From an uncultured Clostridia bacterium (GTDB lineage: Bacteria; Bacillota; Clostridia; Christensenellales; Borkfalkiaceae): 58,079 nucleotides of DNA. Location: the NCBI GenBank assembly GCA_944363045.1, contig CALVTT010000005.1:1-58079 (forward strand), written 5' to 3'. Under the pieces are notes generated by a model. It did no database searches. It saw only the letters and a list, made by a program, of their open reading frames with translations, and was not told the DNA's origin. This document shows positions 8,026 through 15,666 of the stretch, in pieces. The position numbers and the translations under genes were made by a program. Positions within the stretch are counted from its first letter, which is position 1, and each line of letters begins with the position of its first letter.

Positions 8026-8988
8026 ATGAAGAGGATCGGATTACTCACGAGCGGCGGCGATGCCCCCGGCATGAACGCGGCCATCCGCGCCGTCGTGCGC
8101 ACCGCCATCTATTTCGGCATGGAGGTGTACGGCATCGAGCGCGGCTATGCGGGCCTCATCGAGGACACCATGATGCCCATGGAGATGAGGAGCGTCTCCG
8201 ACATCGTCCAGCGCGGCGGTACCAAGCTGCGCACGGCAAGATGCCTTGAAATGCTCACGCAGGACGGCCAGAAGAAGGCGGTGAAGACGCTCGAACGCCA
8301 CGGCATCGAGGGGCTCGTTGTCATCGGCGGCGACGGTTCCTTCCGCGGCGCCAAGGCGCTCACCGAAAATTACGGCATCCCCACCATCGGCATCCCCGGC
8401 ACCATCGACAACGACCTCGAATATACCGACTATACTTTGGGCTTCGATACGGCGGTCAACACCTGCCTCGAAGTCATCAATAAGCTGCGCGACACCATGA
8501 ATTCGCACGAGCGCATCTCCGTCGTGGAAGTGATGGGCCGCCATTGCGGCGACATCGCCCTCTATGCGGGCATCACCTCGGGCGCCGAGATCATCATCGT
8601 GCCCGAGATCGCCTACGACATGGACGACATCGTCATGCGCATCAATCGCTCGCGCGCCAACGGCAAGCACTCCAACATCATCGTCGTCGCCGAGGGCGCC
8701 ATCAGCGCGGAGGACTTTGCCAAGCAGCTGCAGGAGAACACCACCTATTCGGTGCGCTCTACCAACATCGGGCATATCCAGCGCGGCGGCTCGCCCTCGA
8801 TGGCAGACCGTATGCTGGCGGCGCAGTTCGGCAACAAGGCCGTGCGCCTCTTAAAGGATGGCATCGGCAACCGCGTCGTCGGCATCCACCGTAACGAGAT
8901 CATCGATATGGACATCATCGAAGCCGTCTCCATGAAGAAGAAGTTCAATTACGAGCTCTACGAGACGCTGCAGATGATCTCCATGTGA
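8026..8988 (+). CDS. pfkA: ATP-dependent 6-phosphofructokinase
   Basis: PfkA phosphorylates fructose 6-phosphate to fructose 1,6-bisphosphate in glycolysis. The 320-residue length is exactly that of bacterial ATP-PFK. It shows LTSGGDAPGMNAA (ATP loop), GGDGSFRGA (the Gly after GGD points to ATP rather than pyrophosphate), the catalytic PGTIDND motif and the effector and substrate segment MGRHCGDIA. The upstream frame is open but the ATG at 8026 gives the canonical MKRIGLLTSGGD start, with a GGAGGATAGG site. It stands alone between its promoter and terminator. Confidence 0.96.
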   Translation: MKRIGLLTSGGDAPGMNAAIRAVVRTAIYFGMEVYGIERGYAGLIEDTMMPMEMRSVSDIVQRGGTKLRTARCLEMLTQDGQKKAVKTLERHGIEGLVVIGGDGSFRGAKALTENYGIPTIGIPGTIDNDLEYTDYTLGFDTAVNTCLEVINKLRDTMNSHERISVVEVMGRHCGDIALYAGITSGAEIIIVPEIAYDMDDIVMRINRSRANGKHSNIIVVAEGAISAEDFAKQLQENTTYSVRSTNIGHIQRGGSPSMADRMLAAQFGNKAVRLLKDGIGNRVVGIHRNEIIDMDIIEAVSMKKKFNYELYETLQMISM

Positions 8989-9040
8989 GGCAGCCTCGGC
9001 GGAGCTTCTGCAAACTTTGTATATTCTTGTATAATGATGG

Positions 9041-9071
9041 GGCCTGTCCGCGCGGGGCGGGCCTTTCGTTT
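9041..9071 (+). terminator. pfkA terminator
   Basis: A 9-bp stem (GGCCTGTCC / GGGCGGGCC, two G-T pairs) with a GCGCG loop, followed by TTTCGTTT. Confidence 0.7.
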
Positions 9072-9087
9072 ACATTTTTTACAAATT

Positions 9088-9104
9088 GGCAAAAATATTT
9101 TGCC
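9088..9104. promoter_or_regulatory. Inverted repeat upstream of the PfkB kinase promoter
   Basis: GGCAAAA-ATA-TTTTGCC is a perfect 7-bp-arm inverted repeat whose 3' end is 8 bases before the -35 element at 9113. No T-run follows, so it looks like an operator rather than a terminator. Confidence 0.4.
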
Positions 9105-9112
9105 GCTTCCTA

Positions 9113-9141
9113 TTGAAATTTTCCGCAGAATGTACTATAAT
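9113..9141 (+). promoter_or_regulatory. Promoter of the PfkB-family kinase
   Basis: TTGAAA (9113-9118), 17 bases, TATAAT (9136-9141). The leader is close to 90 bases. Confidence 0.8.
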
Positions 9142-9236
9142 ATCCCCATAACGGGGAGGAGCGCTGTGCATTTGCCGCGCGCTTCCTGCCGACGTCCGCG
9201 TGTGTATCTTTGGGCGCGGGCGGAAAAGGGGGTCCT

Positions 9237-10160
9237 ATGATATTAACGGTTTGCATCAGTCCAAGCGTCGACGTGACCATCGAACTCGATCAGCTCAACA
9301 TCGGCAAGGTCAACCTCGTCAAGAGCAAGACCTTCTCCTTCACGGGCAAGGCGATCAACGTCGCGATCGGCGTTTCCCGCCTCGGCGCAGAGGCGTATTC
9401 CACGGGATTCATGTACAACGAGAACGGCGTCATGTTCGAGCAGGCGCTCGATAAGGAGGGCGTGCCCTTCGCTTTCGTCTGGAACAGCGGCCGCGTGCGC
9501 GAGAACTATAAGTTCATCGACAAGCGCTCCATGCTCACCGAGATCAATGACGTGGGCGAGCACGTCTCGACGGAGAAGCTCGTCGAACTTCTCTCCATGG
9601 TGCGCAACCTCTCCTCGCGCGCCAACATCACGGTCATCGCGGGCAGCCTGCCACGCGGCGTCGATGCCGCCTATTACCGCGACCTTGTAAAGGCGGTCGA
9701 TCCCAACTCGCTGAAGATCGTCGATACGGAGGGAGCCAAGCTCTTCTCGGCACTCGAAGCGGAGGTCGACCTCGTCAAGCCCAATCTCGAGGAATTGCAG
9801 GAGACGCTGGGCCGCGAGTTCAAGGACAAGGAGGATATGCTGTCGGGCTGCCGCGAAATTTTGGACCGCGGCGCCAAGACGGTGCTCTTATCGCTGGGCA
9901 AGGACGGCGCCGTCATCACCAACGGCAGCAAGAACTACTACTGCCGCAGCATCAACGTGGCGGTCAACTCCACGGTGGGCGCGGGCGACGGCATGGTCGC
10001 GGCGGCGGCAGTCAAGATGCAGGAGGGGGCGGAGCTTCCCGAAATTTTGCGCGCGGGCGTCGCGGCAGGGACTGCGACCGTCACCACCTTCGGCACCATC
10101 TCCTTCACGAAGGAAAAGTATGAGGAGATCTACAGGAACCTTCTCGTGACGGAATTTTGA
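9237..10160 (+). CDS. PfkB-family sugar-phosphate kinase (1-phosphofructokinase type)
   Basis: The 307-residue protein is a ribokinase/PfkB-fold kinase of the 1-phosphofructokinase / tagatose-6-phosphate kinase group. It starts MILTVCISPSVDVT (the group usually reads TLNPAxD), has the FSFTGKAINVA substrate loop, VKPNLEEL and the C-terminal anion-hole and catalytic motif VGAGDGMVAA. FruK would make fructose 1,6-bisphosphate from fructose 1-phosphate, but no fructose PTS gene is nearby, so the substrate is not settled. The ATG at 9237 follows GGGGGT. Juxtaposition with pfkA is consistent with a sugar-phosphate role. Confidence 0.8.
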   Translation: MILTVCISPSVDVTIELDQLNIGKVNLVKSKTFSFTGKAINVAIGVSRLGAEAYSTGFMYNENGVMFEQALDKEGVPFAFVWNSGRVRENYKFIDKRSMLTEINDVGEHVSTEKLVELLSMVRNLSSRANITVIAGSLPRGVDAAYYRDLVKAVDPNSLKIVDTEGAKLFSALEAEVDLVKPNLEELQETLGREFKDKEDMLSGCREILDRGAKTVLLSLGKDGAVITNGSKNYYCRSINVAVNSTVGAGDGMVAAAAVKMQEGAELPEILRAGVAAGTATVTTFGTISFTKEKYEEIYRNLLVTEF

Positions 10161-10248
10161 GCCCGGCGGCATTTTGCGGCGGGAAGTGCCGCGGAACAAA
10201 GCGCGCCCTCTGTTTCACGCGGGGTTGTAATGTAACTGAACGACTGAA

Positions 10249-10266
10249 ACCACTATATCTTGTGGT
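10249..10266. promoter_or_regulatory. NrdR box 1
   Basis: ACCACTATATCTTGTGGT is an imperfect dyad matching the NrdR box (acaCwATATaTwGtgt). NrdR is the ATP/dATP-sensing repressor of ribonucleotide reductase genes. Confidence 0.8.
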
Positions 10267-10280
10267 CGAAAGAAAAAAAT

Positions 10281-10296
10281 TTCCATAAATATTGGG
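10281..10296. promoter_or_regulatory. NrdR box 2 (degenerate)
   Basis: TTCCATAAATATTGGG lies with its centre 31 bases (three helical turns) from box 1 and immediately upstream of the -35 element. Tandem boxes at this spacing are usual for NrdR operators. The match to consensus is partial. Confidence 0.6.
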
Positions 10297-10304
10297 GGAA
10301 ACCC

Positions 10305-10333
10305 TTGACAAAGGGAAGAAAATGTGGTATGCT
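10305..10333 (+). promoter_or_regulatory. nrdD promoter
   Basis: TTGACA (10305-10310), 17 bases, TATGCT (10328-10333). The leader is about 140 bases. The 320 bases between the kinase and nrdD contain only this promoter, the two NrdR boxes and the leader hairpins; I saw no terminator for the kinase gene. Confidence 0.75.
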
Positions 10334-10334
10334 G

Positions 10335-10435
10335 AAAGCGTTCCTTCGTGATGAGGGGGCGCTTTTGCCGTTCTTGCAGCCGTTGAAGCGGACAAGGGGG
10401 AGAACGGGCAGGGCGTTCCTTGTTTCGGGGGCGCC
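10335..10435 (+). repeat. Duplicated hairpin in the nrdD leader
   Basis: Two similar hairpins share GCGTTCCTT and GGGGGCGC: 10335-10365 (10-bp stem) and 10412-10435 (8-bp stem). Between them CCGTTCT (10368-10374) pairs with AGAACGG (10401-10407). The first starts at or just before the expected transcription start, so it may act as DNA rather than RNA. No known riboswitch class was recognised. Confidence 0.4.
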
Positions 10436-10480
10436 TTTATCAATCAACTATCGATCAACAGGAAAAGGAAGGGTTCGGCT

Positions 10481-12652
10481 ATGAAGATCATCAAGAGAAA
10501 CGGAACGGAAGTTTCATTCGACGTCAACAAGATCGCCAACGCGGTGCGCAAGGCGAACAACGAAGTGAGTGAGGACAACCGCCTCAGCGACGAGCAGATC
10601 GAGAAGATCTGCAAGAAGGTCACGGCGCTTGCGGGCGATCTCAACCGTGCGGTCAACGTCGAGGAGATCCAGGACTTCGTCGAAAATCAGATCATGAACG
10701 AGAAGGCGTTCGCCGTGGCGCGCAAGTACATCACCTACCGCTATACGCGTGCGCTCGTCCGCCGCGCCAACACCACCGACGCGCAGATCCTCACCCTCAT
10801 CGAGTGCAACAACGAGGAAGTCAAGCAGGAAAATTCCAACAAGAATCCCACCGTCAACTCGGTGCAGCGCGACTATATGGCGGGCGAAGTGAGCAAGGAC
10901 CTCACGCGGCGCATTTTGCTGCCGCCCGACATCGTGGCGGCGCACGACGAGGGGCTCATCCACTTCCACGATGCCGACTACTTCGCTCAGCACATGCACA
11001 ACTGCGACCTCGTCAACCTCGAGGATATGCTGCAGAACGGCACCGTCATTTCGGGGACGTTCATCGAGAAGCCGCATTCCTTCTCGACGGCGTGCAACAT
11101 CGCGACGCAGATCATCGCGCAGGTCGCCTCCAACCAATACGGCGGGCAGAGCATCTCTTTGACGCACCTTGCGCCCTTCGTGGACGTCAGCCGTCAGAAG
11201 ATCAGGCGGGAGGTCAAGGAAGAACTTGCCGCCGTCGGCTCGCAGGATGAGGACGCCATCAACAAGATCGCCGAAAAGCGGCTGCGCGAGGAGATCAAGA
11301 AGGGCATCCAGACCATCCAGTATCAGGTCGTGACGCTGCTCACCACCAACGGGCAGGCGCCCTTCGTGACGGTGTTCATGTACCTCGGCGAGGCGCGCAG
11401 CGAACAGGAGCGCGCAGACCTTGCCCTCATCATCGAGGAGACGCTCAACCAGCGCATCCAGGGCGTGAAGAACGAGTCGGGCGTGTGGGTGACGCCCGCC
11501 TTCCCCAAGCTCATCTACGTCCTCGAGGAGGACAACGTGCGCGAGGGCAGCAGGTATTGGTATTTGACCGAGCTTGCCGCAAGATGCACCGCCAAGCGCA
11601 TGGTGCCCGACTACATCTCCGAAAAGAAGATGCTCGAGTACAAGATCGATAAGAACGGCGAGGGGCACTGCTATACCTGCATGGGCTGCCGCAGCTTCCT
11701 CACCCCCTATGTGGACGAGAACGGCAAGCCCAAGTACTACGGGCGCTTCAATCAGGGTGTCGTCACCATCAACCTCGTGGACGTGGCGCTCTCCTCCGAG
11801 AAGAACATGGACAAGTTCTGGGAGATCTTCGACGAACGCCTTGAACTTTGCCACCGCGCCCTCATGTACCGCCACAACCGCTTGAAGGGCACGCTCTCCG
11901 ATGCGGCGCCCATCCTCTGGCAGTACGGCGCGCTCGCCCGCCTCAAGAAGGGCGAGACCATCGATAAGCTCCTCTACGGCGGCTATTCGACCATCTCTTT
12001 GGGCTATGCGGGCCTTTACGAGTGCGTCAAGTACATGACGGGCAAGTCGCATACCGACGAGGGGGCCAAGCCCTTCGCGCTCTCCGTCATGCAGCACATG
12101 AACGACAAGTGCAAGGAGTGGAAGAAGGAGCACAACATCGACTTCTCCCTCTACGGCACGCCGCTCGAGAGCACGACGTATAAATTCAGCAAGTGTTTGC
12201 AGAAGCGCTTCGGCATCATCCCGGGCGTCACCGATAAGAACTACATCACCAACAGCTATCATGTGCACGTCAGTGAGAAGATAGACGCCTTCACCAAGCT
12301 CAAGTTCGAGAGCGAGTTCCAGCAGCTCTCGCCGGGCGGCGCCATCTCCTATATCGAGGTGCCCAATATGCAGAACAACATCCCCGCGGTGCTCGCCGTC
12401 ATGCAGTATATCTACGACAACATCATGTACGCCGAGCTCAACACCAAGAGCGACTACTGCCAGGTGTGCGGCTACGACGGGGAGATCCAGATCGTCGAGG
12501 AGGACGGCAAGCTGCTGTGGGAGTGCCCGCACTGCCATAACCGCGATCAGAGCAAGATGAACGTCGCGAGGAGAACGTGCGGCTACATCGGAACGCAGTT
12601 CTGGAACCAGGGCAGAACGCAGGAGATCCGCGACAGGGTACTGCACCTTTAA
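10481..12652 (+). CDS. nrdD: Anaerobic ribonucleoside-triphosphate reductase
   Basis: NrdD is the oxygen-sensitive glycyl-radical enzyme that reduces NTPs to dNTPs. The 723-residue protein has an ATP-cone regulatory domain (about 1-95), the barrel core with the CYTCMGCRSF cysteines, a C-terminal zinc site (CQVCG...CPHCH, about 665-687) and the glycyl-radical loop RTCGYIG, radical at about G701. The start follows AGGAAAAGGAAGG. The gene is preceded by NrdR boxes and followed after six bases by its activase, as expected for an anaerobe. Confidence 0.97.
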   Translation: MKIIKRNGTEVSFDVNKIANAVRKANNEVSEDNRLSDEQIEKICKKVTALAGDLNRAVNVEEIQDFVENQIMNEKAFAVARKYITYRYTRALVRRANTTDAQILTLIECNNEEVKQENSNKNPTVNSVQRDYMAGEVSKDLTRRILLPPDIVAAHDEGLIHFHDADYFAQHMHNCDLVNLEDMLQNGTVISGTFIEKPHSFSTACNIATQIIAQVASNQYGGQSISLTHLAPFVDVSRQKIRREVKEELAAVGSQDEDAINKIAEKRLREEIKKGIQTIQYQVVTLLTTNGQAPFVTVFMYLGEARSEQERADLALIIEETLNQRIQGVKNESGVWVTPAFPKLIYVLEEDNVREGSRYWYLTELAARCTAKRMVPDYISEKKMLEYKIDKNGEGHCYTCMGCRSFLTPYVDENGKPKYYGRFNQGVVTINLVDVALSSEKNMDKFWEIFDERLELCHRALMYRHNRLKGTLSDAAPILWQYGALARLKKGETIDKLLYGGYSTISLGYAGLYECVKYMTGKSHTDEGAKPFALSVMQHMNDKCKEWKKEHNIDFSLYGTPLESTTYKFSKCLQKRFGIIPGVTDKNYITNSYHVHVSEKIDAFTKLKFESEFQQLSPGGAISYIEVPNMQNNIPAVLAVMQYIYDNIMYAELNTKSDYCQVCGYDGEIQIVEEDGKLLWECPHCHNRDQSKMNVARRTCGYIGTQFWNQGRTQEIRDRVLHL

Positions 12653-12658
12653 GAGAAA

Positions 12659-13180
12659 ATGAACTACGCAGAACTCAAAAAGACGGATATTGCCAACGGA
12701 GAGGGGGTGAGAGTCTCCCTCTTTGTCTCGGGCTGCCGGCGGCACTGTAAGGGGTGCTTCAACGAGATCGCCTGGGATTTTGCATACGGCAAGCCCTTCG
12801 ACGAGGCCGCCGAGGAGGAAGTGCTTTCGGCGCTCGCGCCCTCCTTCATCCGCGGGCTGACGCTTTTGGGGGGCGACCCCTTCGAGCCCGAAAACCAGCG
12901 GGCGCTCCTGCCCTTTGTAAAGAAGGTAAAGGAGCGCTTCCCCGAAAAGGACATCTGGTGCTTCACGGGCTATACCTATGACGACGGCGATATTTTGGAG
13001 CCGCACGCAAGGACGGAGGTGACGAGGGAATTGATCTCTCTTTTGGACGTCCTCGTGGACGGGAAGTTCGAGGAGGAGCTCAAGGACATCCGCCTTGTAT
13101 TCCGCGGGTCCTCCAACCAGCGCGTCATCGACGTAAAAAAGAGTTTGCAGGCACATAAAGTCATTCTTTATCTCACCTAA
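12659..13180 (+). CDS. nrdG: Anaerobic ribonucleotide reductase activase
   Basis: NrdG is the radical-SAM enzyme that generates the glycyl radical on NrdD. In 173 residues it has the cluster motif GCRRHCKGCF (CxxxCxxC, about residues 24-33), the SAM-binding GGDPFEPEN (about 80-88) and the usual short TIM-barrel length. It starts six bases after the nrdD stop with only a weak AGAG site, so it is probably coupled to nrdD. Confidence 0.95.
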   Translation: MNYAELKKTDIANGEGVRVSLFVSGCRRHCKGCFNEIAWDFAYGKPFDEAAEEEVLSALAPSFIRGLTLLGGDPFEPENQRALLPFVKKVKERFPEKDIWCFTGYTYDDGDILEPHARTEVTRELISLLDVLVDGKFEEELKDIRLVFRGSSNQRVIDVKKSLQAHKVILYLT

Positions 13181-13186
13181 ACGGGG

Positions 13187-13222
13187 GACGCGGCAAAATT
13201 TGCCGCGTCTTTCGTGCTTTTT
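13187..13222 (+). terminator. nrdDG terminator
   Basis: A GACGCGGCA / TGCCGCGTC stem with an AAATT loop followed by TTTCGTGCTTTTT. Confidence 0.85.
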
Positions 13223-13233
13223 AAGCGAAAAGA

Positions 13234-13262
13234 TTGACGCAAAGCGCAAAAACGGGTATAAT
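13234..13262 (+). promoter_or_regulatory. Promoter of the aminopeptidase-CobW-Ktr operon
   Basis: TTGACG (13234-13239), 17 bases, TATAAT (13257-13262). It is the only strong promoter seen before 18655 in this run of same-strand genes. Confidence 0.8.
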
Positions 13263-13301
13263 AGACGCGATAATATTACCGAACGAAAACGGAGGAAACG
13301 C

Positions 13302-14528
13302 ATGAATAAAACGCAGCTCAAACGCTATGCAAAATTGCTCGCGAAAGTGGGCATCAACGTCAAGAAGGGGCAGTGGGTGATCGTACAGGCCGACCTCGAT
13401 CAGCCCGAATTTGTGGAGATGTGCGTCGAGGAACTCTACCGCGCCGGTGCGGGCAGGGTGATCGTCGAATGGAGCCACCAGCCCCTTGCAAAGATCAACT
13501 ATAAGTATGCGGACGAGAAGAAGCTCTCCGAGCTTTTGAAGTGGGAGACGGAGAAGCTCGAATGGACGGCAAACGAACTTCCCGCCATGCTCTATTTGGA
13601 ATCGTCCGACCCCGACGGGCTCAAGGGCATCGACCAGGAGAAGTTCACGGCAGTCCGTACGGCGCGCACCAAAGTCATCAAGCCCTACCGCGACCGCATG
13701 GAGTGTAAGTATCAGTGGTGCATCGCCGCCGTGCCCGGCAAGGCGTGGGCCAAGAAGGTGTTCCCCGATCTGATGGTGAATACCGCCGTCGAGAAGCTGT
13801 GGGACTATATCTTGAAGGCCTCCCGCGCGGACGGGGCAGACCCCGTGCGCGAGTGGGCGCGCCACAACGACGCGCTCGCCGCCCGCTGCGACTATCTCAA
13901 CCGCCTCGGGCTCGTGTCGCTCGAATACCGCTCCTCCAACGGCACCGACTTCAAGGTGGGGCTCATCCCCGATTCCGTCTTCATGGGCGGCGGCGAGGAG
14001 ACTACGGGCGGCCGCTATTTCAACCCCAATATCCCTTCGGAGGAGATCTTCATCTCGCCCAAAGCGGGGGAGGCGGAGGGCATCGTCTACTCCACCAAGC
14101 CGCTCTCCTATCAGGGCGAGCTCATCGAGAACTTCTCCGTGCGCTTCGAGGGCGGCAGGGCAGTCGAGGTCAAGGCGGAGAAGAACCAGCATCTCCTCGA
14201 AAAGATGATCGCAATGGACGAGGGCGCCGCGAAGCTTGGCGAGTGCGCGCTCATCGCCTACGATTCGCCCATCAATAACCAGGGCATCCTCTATTACAAC
14301 ACCCTCTTCGACGAGAACGCCAGCTGCCATCTGGCGCTCGGGCGCGGCTTCGACAACACCTTGAAGGGCTTCGAGAGCATGACGAAGGAGGAGATCCACG
14401 AAAAGGGCATCAACGACTCCATGATCCACGTCGATTTCATGATCGGCGCGGAGGATCTGGAGATCGTCGGCATCACGAAGAACGGCGAGCGCGTTCCCAT
14501 CTTCCAAAAGGGGAATTGGGCATTTTAA
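13302..14528 (+). CDS. M29-family aminopeptidase
   Basis: The 408-residue protein belongs to the thermophilic (M29, AmpS/PepS/aminopeptidase T) metallo-aminopeptidases, cytoplasmic dimers with two Zn or Co ions. Conserved metal-ligand regions are visible: NIPSEEIFISP with its Glu, GAAKLGECALI, CHLALGRGF and NDSMIHVDFMIG, in family order. The start ATG at 13302 has GGAGG eight bases upstream; an open frame further upstream covers the promoter and is not real coding. The next gene, a CobW-type metallochaperone, begins 34 bases downstream with no terminator between, which suggests a metal-supply link. Confidence 0.9.
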   Translation: MNKTQLKRYAKLLAKVGINVKKGQWVIVQADLDQPEFVEMCVEELYRAGAGRVIVEWSHQPLAKINYKYADEKKLSELLKWETEKLEWTANELPAMLYLESSDPDGLKGIDQEKFTAVRTARTKVIKPYRDRMECKYQWCIAAVPGKAWAKKVFPDLMVNTAVEKLWDYILKASRADGADPVREWARHNDALAARCDYLNRLGLVSLEYRSSNGTDFKVGLIPDSVFMGGGEETTGGRYFNPNIPSEEIFISPKAGEAEGIVYSTKPLSYQGELIENFSVRFEGGRAVEVKAEKNQHLLEKMIAMDEGAAKLGECALIAYDSPINNQGILYYNTLFDENASCHLALGRGFDNTLKGFESMTKEEIHEKGINDSMIHVDFMIGAEDLEIVGITKNGERVPIFQKGNWAF

Positions 14529-14562
14529 GGCGCACGTTCAAATATAAGGACCGGCATTTGCT

Positions 14563-15663
14563 ATGACGAAAATCGATATTATTTCCGGATTTTTGGGCGC
14601 CGGCAAGACGACGCTCATCAAGAAACTCATTAAAGAGGCCTACGCGGGCGAAAAGGTCGTGCTCATCGAGAATGAGTTCGGCGAGATCGGCGTGGACGGC
14701 GGCTTTTTGAAGGACGCGGGCATCGAGATCACCGAGATGAATTCAGGCTGCATCTGCTGCTCGCTGGTGGGCGATTTTGCCAAGGCTTTGAAGGACGTGG
14801 AGGGCAAGTTCGCCCCCGACCGCATCGTCATCGAACCCTCGGGCGTGGGCAAGCTTTCGGACGTCATCCGCGCCGTGCAGCGCGCGGGGCTCGCTCATTC
14901 CGAGCTCAACGCCTTCTGCACCGTCGTCGACGCTAAGAAGTGCAAGATGTATTTGAAGAATTTCGGCGAATTTTTCCTCGACCAGGTGGAGAACGCGAGC
15001 TGCATCATCCTCTCGCACACGGCGCTGCCGCACGAGAAGCTCGACGAGGCCGTGGCGCTTTTGCGCGAACATACGCAGGCGACCATCGTCACCACCGAAT
15101 GGGAGAAGCTGGACGGCAAGGAGCTGCTCGCCGCCATGGAACAGCGCGACAGCCTCAGGGCGGAGCTCGAGCGCCTCGCCAAAGAGGCGGAGGAGCATCA
15201 CCACGAGGAGCACGAGCATCATCATGAGCACGGCGAGTGCTGCCATCACCACGACGAGGACGAGCACGAGCATCATCACGAGCACGGCGAGTGCTGCCAT
15301 CATCATGACGAGGACGAGCACGAGCATCATCATGAGCACCATCATGAACATGACGAGTGCTGCCACGATCATGACCATCACCATCATCATGCGGACGAAG
15401 TGTTTGCAAGCTGGGGCACGGAGACCGCCAAGAAGTTCACGAAGGAGGAGCTCGAGCGCGCCCTCGAAGCGCTCTCTTCGGGCGAGTACGGCGATATCCT
15501 CCGCGCCAAGGGCTATGTGGACGGCGAGGGCGGCTGGATCTACTTTGACTATGTGCCCGGCGAACCCGACCTGCGCGGCGGGGAGCCCTCCGTCACGGGC
15601 AGGTTGTGCGTGATCGGCTGCCATCTGGCGGAAGATAAGATAAAGTCGCTCTTTTTGGGGTAA
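14563..15663 (+). CDS. CobW/ZNG-type GTPase metallochaperone with His-rich arm
   Basis: This 366-residue protein is a COG0523 GTPase, the family that delivers Zn, Co or Ni to client proteins. It has Walker A GFLGAGKTTL (residues 8-17), ENEFGEIG, the metal-binding CxCC motif in SGCICCS (about 62-67), EPSGVGKLSD, and a C-terminal CobW_C-like domain after residue 285. Between the two lies a His/Glu/Asp/Cys-rich stretch (about 213-280) built from tandem 18-residue repeats, a likely metal store. The next gene starts three bases after the stop. Metal identity is inferred, with zinc most likely. Confidence 0.88.
   Translation: MTKIDIISGFLGAGKTTLIKKLIKEAYAGEKVVLIENEFGEIGVDGGFLKDAGIEITEMNSGCICCSLVGDFAKALKDVEGKFAPDRIVIEPSGVGKLSDVIRAVQRAGLAHSELNAFCTVVDAKKCKMYLKNFGEFFLDQVENASCIILSHTALPHEKLDEAVALLREHTQATIVTTEWEKLDGKELLAAMEQRDSLRAELERLAKEAEEHHHEEHEHHHEHGECCHHHDEDEHEHHHEHGECCHHHDEDEHEHHHEHHHEHDECCHDHDHHHHHADEVFASWGTETAKKFTKEELERALEALSSGEYGDILRAKGYVDGEGGWIYFDYVPGEPDLRGGEPSVTGRLCVIGCHLAEDKIKSLFLG
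15208..15383 (+). repeat. 54-bp tandem repeats encoding the His-rich arm
   Basis: Units start at 15208, 15262 and 15316. The first two are 54 bases each and encode EHEHHHEHGECCHHHDED; the third carries a 12-base insertion and then diverges. Codon-level differences (CAC/CAT swaps) show the duplications are not very recent. Confidence 0.85.
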
Positions 15664-15666
15664 GCC

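Noticed and set aside
10514-13321. 935-codon open frame antisense to nrdD and nrdG
   Set aside because: It is a shadow of GC-rich codon use in nrdDG; composition is repetitive Val/Leu/Asp/His, and it has no domain, promoter or ribosome binding site.
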